Source of the DNA: Nitrosopumilus sp.
GTDB lineage: Archaea > Thermoproteota > Nitrososphaeria > Nitrososphaerales > Nitrosopumilaceae
DNA: 64,000 bases
Direction of reading: 5' to 3'
Assembly (NCBI RefSeq): GCF_025698945.1
Contig: NZ_JAILWM010000004.1
Span: forward strand, 1 to 64,000
Part shown: piece by piece, positions 51,951-59,239 of the stretch
How the letters are laid out: each line of letters begins with the position of its first letter
Position numbering within the stretch: position 1 is the stretch's first letter
Notes under the pieces: generated by a model
What the model was told of the DNA's origin: nothing
Databases searched by the model: none
What the model saw: only the letters and a program-made list of their open reading frames with translations
Program-made: the position numbers and the translations under genes

Positions 51951-52667
51951 TTGGGAAAAATTTATGCAGTAGGTGTTGGTCCAGGTTCACCAAAATATGT
52001 TACTGAAATAGTAAAAGAGATCATTGAGAATTGTGATATTGTAATTGGATACAAGTATACTCTAAAGACAATTGAACATCTAATTACTAGTAAGGAAGTT
52101 TATGAGGTTACAATGAATGATCAAGAAGAGTCATATCAAAAAATTTTACCAAAATTAGGAGATAGAAAATTAGTAATTCCATTTACAGGAGATGTAAATT
52201 TTTCAGAATCAGAAGTTGTAGACAGATTAATAGAAATTTTTGGTGAGGTAGAGATTATTCCAGGGATTAGTTCTATACAAGTTGCAGCTTCAAAGGCACG
52301 GGTTCCTTTGGATAAATCTAAAGTTATTACAATGCACGTGACTACGCCAATTGAAGATAAAAAATTAGAATTACAAAAAGCACTAATTGATGGATTTAGT
52401 GTAGTTTTAGTACCAAGACCATGGCCAAAACAACCAGACAAACATTTCATGCCATCTGAAATAGCAAAATACCTACGCAATCATCAATTTGAAACAGAAA
52501 AAATCAAGGTTCATGTTTTTGAAGCAATTACTACTGAAAATGAAACAAGTTTTGTGGGAACTGTAAAAGATTTAGAAGACAAAGAATTTTCAGATTTGTC
52601 TGTAATGGTCTTTAATCAAACTAGTCTTGATTCATATATGAATTACAGATGGCAGTGGGAAAATTAG
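51951..52667 (+). CDS. cbiE: cobalt-precorrin-7 C5-methyltransferase
   Basis: 238 residues from a TTG start. It is a tetrapyrrole methylase with GVGPGSPKYVT at the N-terminus, PFTGDVNFSES and IIPGISSIQVAASKARVP, which match CbiE, the C5 methylase. The C15 methylase/decarboxylase partner CbiT is at 4052-4642. Overlap with the convergent cupredoxin-like gene is 4 nt. CbiE is separated from the cbiTLF run by 47 kb. Confidence 0.9.
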   Translation: MGKIYAVGVGPGSPKYVTEIVKEIIENCDIVIGYKYTLKTIEHLITSKEVYEVTMNDQEESYQKILPKLGDRKLVIPFTGDVNFSESEVVDRLIEIFGEVEIIPGISSIQVAASKARVPLDKSKVITMHVTTPIEDKKLELQKALIDGFSVVLVPRPWPKQPDKHFMPSEIAKYLRNHQFETEKIKVHVFEAITTENETSFVGTVKDLEDKEFSDLSVMVFNQTSLDSYMNYRWQWEN

Positions 52668-53590
52668 TTTCCCAAGTTATTTCCTTTGCCTAGAATTATA
52701 CTATCAGTATTTGGGAATACATAAGCAACTATTTTCATCCAATTATAGTCAGGATCATACAGTCTATAGAAACCTGCATCATTAAAGGTAATATTGACTG
52801 ATTTTCCAGGTTCAATCGTATCTGTAGAAATTCTTCCATCTGGAGTAAATGGATTGTGACGATCATTATAATTTTCAGTTCCACTAATTATTTTATGAGA
52901 AACTGAATCATCATTAATTATTTTTATTGTGGAACCAGGTTCAACTGAAATTCTGTCATGAGAAAAGTATCCTAGTCTAAGAGGTGAAGAAATATTTTGT
53001 GAGGATGATGTTTGAGCTGAACCTATTCCAATGTAAGTATTAGAAGTGCCTTTTGATGCTGCTCCTTTAAGAATATGAATAGTTAGATCTGAAGTTTCTT
53101 CAGATGATGTAGGTGTAGATTTTATTTTAATTAAAGAAGATAGTTTTGCAGTGTAAATAATTTTGTAAGATTCGGTAGGTGTAGTAATTCTACCTGAAAA
53201 TCCATAAATTATTCCTTCTTTGCTTTCCTCAACTAATCTTCCAAAGAAACTGATTGTAGTATCAACTCCATTTTGGCTTTCAACATTCCCATTTAATCTA
53301 ATGTATCGTCCTTCACGTAGAAATTTGCCTTCTAATTCGGAAATCAGTAATTCATCATCATCCAATGTAATAAAACCATCTTCTGTTACAAAATTAATTG
53401 AACTTCCACTTTTGAGTTGAGAAGATATTCCAAGATCAATTTCTGAAATTTTGATAAAATTCTCAGTAACTGCAAAACCAGAACCTTCTAGAAGAAATGC
53501 GTTATTTGGTAAAACTTCAGCAAATGATTCATTAATAAAATATCCTGAAGAAATAACTAAAACTGCTAAAATTGTAATTGCTGTATACAC
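52664..53590 (-). CDS. exported protein with cupredoxin-like domain lacking copper ligands
   Basis: 308 residues from a GTG start. It has a signal peptide (1-24, ending NESFAEV), a beta-rich N-terminal part (about 30-190) and a cupredoxin-like C-terminal domain (about 205-300: VEPGSTIKIINDDSVSHKI, then FNDAGFYRLYDPDYNWM). The first His (SHKI) remains, but the C-x-x-H-x-M loop of type 1 copper proteins is changed to YDPDYNWM with no Cys or His. So electron transfer by a classical blue copper site seems unlikely. A palindrome spans its start codon. Confidence 0.75.
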   Translation of the reverse strand: MYTAITILAVLVISSGYFINESFAEVLPNNAFLLEGSGFAVTENFIKISEIDLGISSQLKSGSSINFVTEDGFITLDDDELLISELEGKFLREGRYIRLNGNVESQNGVDTTISFFGRLVEESKEGIIYGFSGRITTPTESYKIIYTAKLSSLIKIKSTPTSSEETSDLTIHILKGAASKGTSNTYIGIGSAQTSSSQNISSPLRLGYFSHDRISVEPGSTIKIINDDSVSHKIISGTENYNDRHNPFTPDGRISTDTIEPGKSVNITFNDAGFYRLYDPDYNWMKIVAYVFPNTDSIILGKGNNLGN

Positions 53591-53602
53591 TACATTAGTG
53601 TA
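53586..53602. promoter_or_regulatory. perfect inverted repeat at start of cupredoxin-like gene
   Basis: TACACTA-CAT-TAGTGTA, with 7-bp perfect arms, spans the GTG start codon (53588-53590) of the minus-strand gene. If the mRNA is leaderless, this would be an operator on the transcription start. Confidence 0.45.
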
Positions 53603-53673
53603 CTTTAATTTGGTTTATAATTTACTACTAAATTTTTTTAGACTGTTTAGGCAAATACGCTGGAAACTAAAGA

Positions 53674-54210
53674 TTAGAGTTTAGGCAACAACAGTCCTTC
53701 ATCTTGGGCCATTTCTATCATATAAAATTCCAAATAACCACCAGCTAAAAGTAATGCAATCACAATTGCAATTTCTATAATAGTTGGTTTGATAAATTGT
53801 GTTAATGGGAGTTTTTTGGAAATTGCTCTAATCAAAATAAAACTTCGTGATATTCCCATAGAATATGCTGTTAATTCCATCAATCCAAATGGGGATAAGA
53901 ATAGAATGGAAAGAGGTGGAATGTTTGCCAAGATTGGTGCAGTAGTAGCAATTGAAGCAAAAGCATATCCAGTAGACCATGCTGAAAATATTCCCCAGAC
54001 AACACCAAACCCTGGAATAAACATGGGTAATGCAATTGTTATATTATGTGTAAATATTCCAAATGCATCAATATCTAGAACTAGATCTTCAAATTCTTTC
54101 ATGAATGCTTCTGCTTCTTCCTGATTTATTGTAGAAAGTGAACCAATTTGGTAAGCGCCGGTAAAAATTCCTAGAAAAATAAAAAATGTGATTATCCTTT
54201 TTTTATCCAC
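53674..54210 (-). CDS. SpoIIM-like (DUF95) membrane protein
   Basis: 178 residues, about five membrane helices. The family pattern FTHNITIALPMFIPGFGVVWG (about 54-74) and the helical arrangement match the SpoIIM/DUF95 group seen in many archaea. Its archaeal role is not known. It is divergent from PolD small subunit, 72 bp away. Confidence 0.83.
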   Translation of the reverse strand: MDKKRIITFFIFLGIFTGAYQIGSLSTINQEEAEAFMKEFEDLVLDIDAFGIFTHNITIALPMFIPGFGVVWGIFSAWSTGYAFASIATTAPILANIPPLSILFLSPFGLMELTAYSMGISRSFILIRAISKKLPLTQFIKPTIIEIAIVIALLLAGGYLEFYMIEMAQDEGLLLPKL

Positions 54211-54282
54211 ATTTTATTTCTAATTGAACATTATTTGAGGGTTGGTAGTTAAGCGCAGATTTAATTAAATGCTATAATATTT

Positions 54283-55734
54283 TTGGATATGAAAAAAGAG
54301 CTTACTTTTGCATTAAACTATGCTTTAAACAAAGGGTTTCAAATTCATCCAGATGCCTTTAAAATTTTAGAAAATGTTGATGTTAAAAAATTAGAGAAAA
54401 TAATTAAGGAAATTGTTAAGGAAAAAACTAGGCAGAAGTTATTTCAAATAAACCAGAATGATTTAGAAACATATCTAGGAATTAAAGAAGATTCGACAAT
54501 TCAAAATAATGTTGAGATAATATCTGAACCAAGTGGAAAAATTACTACAGGTGAGGGAGTAAAGGGGTATAATGCCTTATTTTCTAGTCGATTTAACAAG
54601 CTAAAAAGAATAGTCTCTGATAGGCCTGAATCAAGGATGCTCAAATCAATGGCTTCAGTAAAAACTGCAAAGTCTGATGATGATATGTATGTGTGTGGTC
54701 TTGTAACCCTAAGAAGTTCAGAGAGAAACATTACAAAATTAATTCTAGAAGATCCATCAGGCTCATTTGAAGGGATAGTATTTGATGAAGAATTACAAAA
54801 AACAGCTGGAACTTTGTTAACAGACCAATTTGTAATGGCTAGAGTAAGTTTGGGTAAAAATTCAGGATTCATCATTAAGGACTTGATTCTTCCAGATATT
54901 CCTGATATGGCAAAGACTAAATCAGAAACAGAGGCGTATGCTGTATTTTTGTCGGATCTACATATTGGAAGTAAGTATTTCATGGAAGAAGAATTTTCTC
55001 AGTTTGTTTCATGGATATCAAGTCCAGATCCGGTAGCACGAAAGATTCGTTTTGTGTTAATTGGTGGAGATGTAGTAGATGGAGTTGGAATATACCCTAA
55101 TCAGAACAAAGAGCTTACCTGCCAAACCATAGAAGAGCAATTGTTTAAAGTAGAAAATTTGATTGATAAGATTCCAAAAAATGTAAAAATCATAATTATG
55201 CCTGGAAATCATGATCCTGGAAGAAGAGCTCTTCCACAACCTGCAATCCCTAAAAAATACAACTCAGGTTTATGGGAAAGAGAAAATGTGATTATGGTTG
55301 GAAATCCTGCAGTGGTTTCATTAAATGGTGTCAAAGTAATGATGTTTCATGGTCAAAGTATAGATGATATTGTAAAAACTACACCTGGTCTTAGTTACGA
55401 TAAACCAACTAATGTGATGAAACATCTACTAAAAGCACGACATCTAAGTCCAATTTATGGTAGTCAAACTCCAATAGCTCCTGAAATGGAAGATCTTTTA
55501 GTAATTGAAGACGTTCCTGATATCTTCCATGTAGGTCATGTGCACCGGGCTGAATTGGATATGTATAAGGGGGTATTATTGGTGAATTCTGGTTCTTGGC
55601 AAAAACAAACTCCTTTTCAGGCAAGTGTTGGAATGACCCCAAATCCAGGTATTGCAATTTTAGTAAATTTGAAAACCTTTCAAGTATTTCATGAAAATTA
55701 TAATTCTAATCTAGACAATATCCTGCAAAGTTAG
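54283..55734 (+). CDS. polB: DNA polymerase D small subunit (DP1)
   Basis: 483 residues from a TTG; an ATG at 54289 (MKKELTF) is more likely. An OB domain lies near 135-200. The calcineurin-like phosphoesterase motifs are intact: SDLHIGS (about 224), GGDVVDG (about 262), PGNHD (about 307), FHGQS and GHVHR (about 418). It is the proofreading 3'-5' exonuclease subunit of PolD. The 3' end overlaps the convergent cdc6 gene by 24 nt. The catalytic subunit is at 60005. Confidence 0.95.
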   Translation: MDMKKELTFALNYALNKGFQIHPDAFKILENVDVKKLEKIIKEIVKEKTRQKLFQINQNDLETYLGIKEDSTIQNNVEIISEPSGKITTGEGVKGYNALFSSRFNKLKRIVSDRPESRMLKSMASVKTAKSDDDMYVCGLVTLRSSERNITKLILEDPSGSFEGIVFDEELQKTAGTLLTDQFVMARVSLGKNSGFIIKDLILPDIPDMAKTKSETEAYAVFLSDLHIGSKYFMEEEFSQFVSWISSPDPVARKIRFVLIGGDVVDGVGIYPNQNKELTCQTIEEQLFKVENLIDKIPKNVKIIIMPGNHDPGRRALPQPAIPKKYNSGLWERENVIMVGNPAVVSLNGVKVMMFHGQSIDDIVKTTPGLSYDKPTNVMKHLLKARHLSPIYGSQTPIAPEMEDLLVIEDVPDIFHVGHVHRAELDMYKGVLLVNSGSWQKQTPFQASVGMTPNPGIAILVNLKTFQVFHENYNSNLDNILQS

Positions 55735-56919
55735 ATCGTCTTTGAATGTTTTTTTAATAGTTTCAGATGATATAGTAAGTTTGTATTTTTTTGTCCTACC
55801 ATGAATACCTTGGTGGACTAATCTTCCATTAATTATTCCAGAAAGTTCTATTTCACTAAGCATTTGTGTAATTCTCCTCTGGGTTAGTTCATCACGGCCA
55901 ACTGTTTTACAGAGACTTTTGTATAATGAGTAGATTTCACCAGTAGAAGAACCGTTGGCCTTCATTATTGCCAAAATTACGAGTTTTTCATGAAGGGGAT
56001 ATGATTTGAGTGATGTTTCTTCTTTATTTTCTTCAATTTTTAGTGAGGCTTCTCTGACATGGTCAATTGTTACTTTTTCTGATGGTTCGCGTTCAGCAAT
56101 TTCTCCTGCGACTCGAATTAGGTCAATTGCTCTTCTGGCATCTCCATGTTCTCCTCCAGCAAGAGCAGCACAGAGATTCAGTGCTGGATCCTCTACTGAA
56201 TTTTCAATAAAGGCTTCTGAAATCCTTTCTTCAAGAATTTTTTTGATTTGTTCAACATTATAGTTTGTAAATACTACCTCTTCTTCCCCAAGGCTGCTAA
56301 TTACCCTAGGATCTAATTTTTCTTTAAACGTAAGGTCGTTTGAAATTCCAACAAGAGTAAGTGAGCCTGTCTTTAATCGTTCATTGGCCCTTGTGAGTTG
56401 ATATAGAATATCTTTGCCTGTTTTTGAGACTAGTTGTGCCAGATAATCAATCTCATCTATGACAAAGATTGCGTTAAGTCTTTTCTCATCGATTTTGTTT
56501 AGGAGCCTTTTGAACACCTCACTAATAGCGAGTCCAGTTGATGGAAGTTCTTTTTCATCCAAATCTAGTTGCCTTCCAAGACTTACCAATAACCCATAGA
56601 GGGTTGTTTCCTCTTTAGAATTTGAATATACTAATTTTATTGGGAAATTTGATTTTTTTACACGTTCTTGGATTTTTGATAATACTTTTTTGACAACTAA
56701 AGTTTTTCCAGTTCCTGGCTTACCATAAACAAGAAGATTTGATGGTCTTGATTGTTTTAGAATGGGTAGTAGGGATTGTGTAACCTGTTCTTGTTCTGTG
56801 TTTCTGTGTTGGATAGTGTTTGGAATATAGGTAAAATGAAGAATGTCCCTGTTTTTAATAATTGATTTTCCAGATTCAGCAGCATCAAGTAATCTATCAA
56901 TTGGATCAGACATACTCAC
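55711..56919 (-). CDS. cdc6: replication initiator Orc1/Cdc6
   Basis: 402 residues from a GTG at 56919 or the ATG at 56913. AAA+ Walker A GKPGTGKT (66-73) and Walker B FVIDEID (152-158), sensor regions and a C-terminal winged helix (about 320-395) are all present. It binds ORB elements at the archaeal origin and loads MCM. The neighbouring spacer has four ORB-like sites, one of which overlaps this start, so the gene may be self-regulated. Confidence 0.95.
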   Translation of the reverse strand: MSMSDPIDRLLDAAESGKSIIKNRDILHFTYIPNTIQHRNTEQEQVTQSLLPILKQSRPSNLLVYGKPGTGKTLVVKKVLSKIQERVKKSNFPIKLVYSNSKEETTLYGLLVSLGRQLDLDEKELPSTGLAISEVFKRLLNKIDEKRLNAIFVIDEIDYLAQLVSKTGKDILYQLTRANERLKTGSLTLVGISNDLTFKEKLDPRVISSLGEEEVVFTNYNVEQIKKILEERISEAFIENSVEDPALNLCAALAGGEHGDARRAIDLIRVAGEIAEREPSEKVTIDHVREASLKIEENKEETSLKSYPLHEKLVILAIMKANGSSTGEIYSLYKSLCKTVGRDELTQRRITQMLSEIELSGIINGRLVHQGIHGRTKKYKLTISSETIKKTFKDDLTLQDIV

Positions 56920-56935
56920 ACACCCTTGTTTCCTC
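56915..56935 (-). promoter_or_regulatory. ORB-like element, overlapping cdc6 start
   Basis: On the minus strand: GAGGAAACAAGGGTGTGTGA plus a final G. It matches the archaeal ORB core (GGAAAC-AA-GGG) and is 16/21 identical to the plus-strand element at 57067-57087, with which it forms an inverted pair. It spans the start of cdc6. Confidence 0.55.
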
Positions 56936-57066
56936 TCAAACTAATCATATTCATATCTAAATAAAGAGAGTATAGAATAGAATAGTTACTCTAGTTTAGT
57001 TTGTAATTAATTATTTTTAGTTAGTTTTAGATTTCCTTTTAAAAAAAATAAATTAAAAAAGATAGA

Positions 57067-57087
57067 GTGGAAATATTGGTGTGTGGG
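57067..57087 (+). promoter_or_regulatory. ORB-like element, plus orientation
   Basis: GTGGAAATATTGGTGTGTGG plus a final G. It shares GAGTGGAAATA (57065-57075) with the element at 57223-57245 and the GGTGTGTG part with the element near the cdc6 start. Its orientation is opposite to the other three. Confidence 0.55.
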
Positions 57088-57160
57088 TTTAGCCTGAAAA
57101 GATGTTTAGTTAACAGTTTTGTTAAGTATTAGTTAAGAAATCCCTAAAAAAACCCTTTTT

Positions 57161-57183
57161 GACCCCTTTATTTCCATTCCAGG
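57161..57183 (-). promoter_or_regulatory. ORB-like element with G-string
   Basis: On the minus strand: CCTGGAATGGAAATAAAGGG followed by GTC. It matches the canonical ORB layout of a TGGAAA core followed by AA and a G-string, and it is 20/23 identical to the element 62 bp to the right. Confidence 0.6.
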
Positions 57184-57222
57184 CGTTAAGAAAGACGTTA
57201 ACATTGTTAATATCTTAATCCC

Positions 57223-57245
57223 AACCCCCTTATTTCCACTCCAGG
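57223..57245 (-). promoter_or_regulatory. ORB-like element with G-string
   Basis: On the minus strand: CCTGGAGTGGAAATAAGGGG followed by GTT. This is the best ORB match in the spacer: dyad-like CC-AGTGGAAA core plus a G5 string. Confidence 0.65.
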
Positions 57246-57405
57246 CATGAAATATTCTTAATATTATGTGAGTTTTTACCACCTTTTGTTAATAACAAAA
57301 ATTGGCCCAGGCGTGGGCTAGGCAGTCAATGTTAACAAACCACTTAGTTAACAAATATTTTCGGATCAATTGAACTGTTAACATCTGATCATTTAGATCT
57401 CAAAG

Positions 57406-57792
57406 ATGGCTAAAAAACGGATTAGAATTGATATGGAAGACTCCGATGGGGCTCGTTATGATATCAAATTAGAGGGAAACGTAACTAGAGACAAAGTCTT
57501 AAAAATTTTTGAAATGATGGATTTGATGAATATTGAAGAAGAGCAAGAAGCAACAAACATGGATTCTGTTGGCTCCAAAATTTGGTATATTGTAGATAAA
57601 TTCTTCCCAATGGGCAAGTTTACCTCAACCAATATTCTTGAAAAATTTGAAGATGAATTTAATGAGCCAATTAAACTAAGTATTATCTCCACTTATCTGT
57701 CAAGATTTTCTTCAAAAGGTAGGGTTGATAGGACCAGAACGGGTAGAGAATGGACTTATCAGACCATTAAAATCCCTCAAAAACAACAATAA
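57406..57792 (+). CDS. winged-helix-like protein beside the origin
   Basis: 128 residues. A small beta-rich N-terminal part (RIRIDMEDSDGARYDIKLEG) and a C-terminal winged-helix-like domain (about 62-122: FTSTNILEKFEDEF, LSIISTYLSRFSSKGRVDR, REWTYQTIK) are visible. Its start is 24 bp after the last GTTAAC site. I infer a DNA-binding role, perhaps at the origin or autoregulatory. I do not recognise a named family. Confidence 0.72.
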   Translation: MAKKRIRIDMEDSDGARYDIKLEGNVTRDKVLKIFEMMDLMNIEEEQEATNMDSVGSKIWYIVDKFFPMGKFTSTNILEKFEDEFNEPIKLSIISTYLSRFSSKGRVDRTRTGREWTYQTIKIPQKQQ

Positions 57793-57796
57793 AAGA

Positions 57797-57958
57797 TCAA
57801 GAAATAATGACTTTTCTTACAATTAATCTATCTTTACCAAGAATCATCTTGACATATTCCCCTTTTTGAATGTCCATAAATTTTCTAAACTGCTTAGGAA
57901 TAGATATTGTACCTGCAGAGGTGATCTTTACCAAAACTTCATTATCTTGAACAGACAT
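57797..57958 (-). CDS. AbrB/SpoVT-type swapped-hairpin regulator, 53 residues
   Basis: A 53-codon frame from the ATG at 57958. The protein has KITSAGTISIPKQFRKFMDI, then QKGEYVKMIL, a complete AbrB/MazE-like swapped-hairpin DNA-binding domain. Such proteins act as dimeric transcription regulators or antitoxins. No toxin gene is adjacent. Its stop is 4 bp from the convergent winged-helix gene, and its promoter is an A/T-only tract. Confidence 0.75.
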   Translation of the reverse strand: MSVQDNEVLVKITSAGTISIPKQFRKFMDIQKGEYVKMILGKDRLIVRKVIIS

Positions 57959-57966
57959 AATATTAC

Positions 57967-58027
57967 TATAAATTAATAATATATATAATTTATTAAATTA
58001 TATAATTTATAATTAATTATAAAAATA
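57967..58027. other. 61-bp tract without G or C
   Basis: Uninterrupted A/T from 57967 to 58027, between the AbrB-type gene and the gene ending at 58082. It contains the AbrB promoter and could be an easily melted segment; its distance to the ORB-like elements is about 0.75 kb. Confidence 0.7.
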
Positions 58028-58081
58028 GGTAGATTTTCCTTAAATTGGTCATAAAAAATTATATTTTCTCTCTAAAAAAAA

Positions 58082-58684
58082 TTAAACTACTGTTGGATTT
58101 ACTTCAACTTTTCCAATTTTGGATTTACCTTTATCTGTAATTGAATAAGTGTAGGGTTTACTTTCAGTATTTCGTTGCACATAACCATCATCAAATAACT
58201 TCTTCATTAACCTAGAAGTATGTTCTCTACTCTTCTTTAATGTGATTTGTATATCACGTGATGTCATAGGTTTGGTTGTGATTTGATGCAACACAAAATC
58301 TACAGGGTTTGTGTAGTCTGAACTAGGGGTTTTAGGCGTGGAAATTTCTTTTTCAACAGTTGGTTGAACTGTTGGTACCTTCTCAACAGTCTTCTCTTCA
58401 TTATTTTTCTGGGTTAATTTTTCTAAAAATTCCTTTAATTCAACATTCTGATCCTCTGGTTTTTGTTCAATTCCTTGTATTTCTAAGGCATCTAGGCGTA
58501 TTTTCATATCAATTAACTGTCTTTCGTAATATTCTAATCGTTCAGCCTGTGATACATCAGTTAACTCTGTCTTTGTTTTGATAAACGGACGGATTTTAAA
58601 ATAAAAATACAACCCACCTAATCCTACTAAGAATGCCAAAATCACACCTAAAATCACTTCAGGATCAGGAATTTCAACTAACAT
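58082..58684 (-). CDS. membrane-anchored winged-helix protein
   Basis: 200 residues from the ATG at 58684 (MLVEIPDPEVILG); a longer start at 58738 is less likely. An N-terminal membrane helix (about 10-30) is followed by a short coiled coil (about 48-75), a Pro/Thr/Glu-rich linker (about 80-125) and a C-terminal winged helix (about 130-195: TTKPMTSRDIQITLKKSREH, LMKKLFDDGYVQR). I infer a membrane-tethered DNA-binding protein, close to the origin. A typical family name is not known to me. Confidence 0.75.
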   Translation of the reverse strand: MLVEIPDPEVILGVILAFLVGLGGLYFYFKIRPFIKTKTELTDVSQAERLEYYERQLIDMKIRLDALEIQGIEQKPEDQNVELKEFLEKLTQKNNEEKTVEKVPTVQPTVEKEISTPKTPSSDYTNPVDFVLHQITTKPMTSRDIQITLKKSREHTSRLMKKLFDDGYVQRNTESKPYTYSITDKGKSKIGKVEVNPTVV

Positions 58685-58811
58685 CACAACATTAACGCCT
58701 GAATCGTGATTTATCGTGATTGAACAACAAAATTTCACACTTTAGATTAACAATCTCACATACACTATCACAATGATTATGATTCGAATCTAACTTTACT
58801 TATCACACACA

Positions 58812-59174
58812 TCACATATTACATGCCTGACGAATGAGCCTATCAATCACAGATATCACTTCATCTTCTCTTTCAGGAAAAATATCACTCTCATTTATCA
58901 CACTAATCTGCTCTGATAGTTTAGTAATCACATCAATATCATCAGGCAAAAGTATGCCTAAACCACGAAAAAGGATAATTGAGTAAAATAATCCAATTAA
59001 TTTCTCTCTAGATTGCCCAACTTGCCTGTAATAGGCGCCTCTACTAATTGTAAAGTTAGATTCTAGAATGTTCTTCTGATTTAAAATAATTTCAATTTGT
59101 CGTTCAGTAAACAGTGATTTTTTGATAATTTTCTTAATAATGTTATTAAAATTAGATCCTTTAACTTCTTCCAT
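58812..59174 (-). CDS. conserved helical protein, possible DNA-binding
   Basis: 120 residues, all helical, basic at the start (NNIIKKIIKKSLFTERQIEIIL), with GAYYRQVGQSREKLIGLFYS in the middle. The FTERQIEIILNQK segment resembles a helix-turn-helix in sequence. No family is recognised. It is upstream of the membrane-anchored winged-helix gene on the same strand and divergent from GGGP synthase. Confidence 0.65.
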   Translation of the reverse strand: MEEVKGSNFNNIIKKIIKKSLFTERQIEIILNQKNILESNFTISRGAYYRQVGQSREKLIGLFYSIILFRGLGILLPDDIDVITKLSEQISVINESDIFPEREDEVISVIDRLIRQACNM

Positions 59175-59239
59175 AGCTATACAAATCTGTATACAGACAT
59201 TCCAATTAAACTTTAAAGAGTCATTTACAAACCTCCATT

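Larger units (their letters stand above)
57109..57382. repeat. cluster of five GTTAAC palindromes
   Basis: GTTAAC occurs at 57109-57114, 57197-57202, 57331-57336, 57347-57352 and 57377-57382, with further GTTAA half-matches between. By base composition I expect about 0.1 in 275 bp. The last three lie within 52 bp just before the 57406 gene start. They are separate from the ORB-like elements. Confidence 0.8.
56920..57405. other. probable replication origin (oriC) spacer
   Basis: A 486-bp non-coding spacer next to cdc6. ORB-like sites lie at 56915-56935 (minus), 57067-57087 (plus), 57161-57183 (minus) and 57223-57245 (minus). The 56936-57066 stretch between the first two is A/T-rich, as expected for a DNA-unwinding element. 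Five GTTAAC palindromes occupy 57109-57382. Archaeal origins typically lie beside orc1/cdc6 with inverted ORB sites around an AT-rich element. Confidence 0.8.

Noticed and set aside
57797-57958. AbrB-type protein as antitoxin of a toxin-antitoxin pair
   Set aside because: No toxin-like gene is adjacent; the neighbours are a winged-helix protein and a membrane-tethered winged helix.
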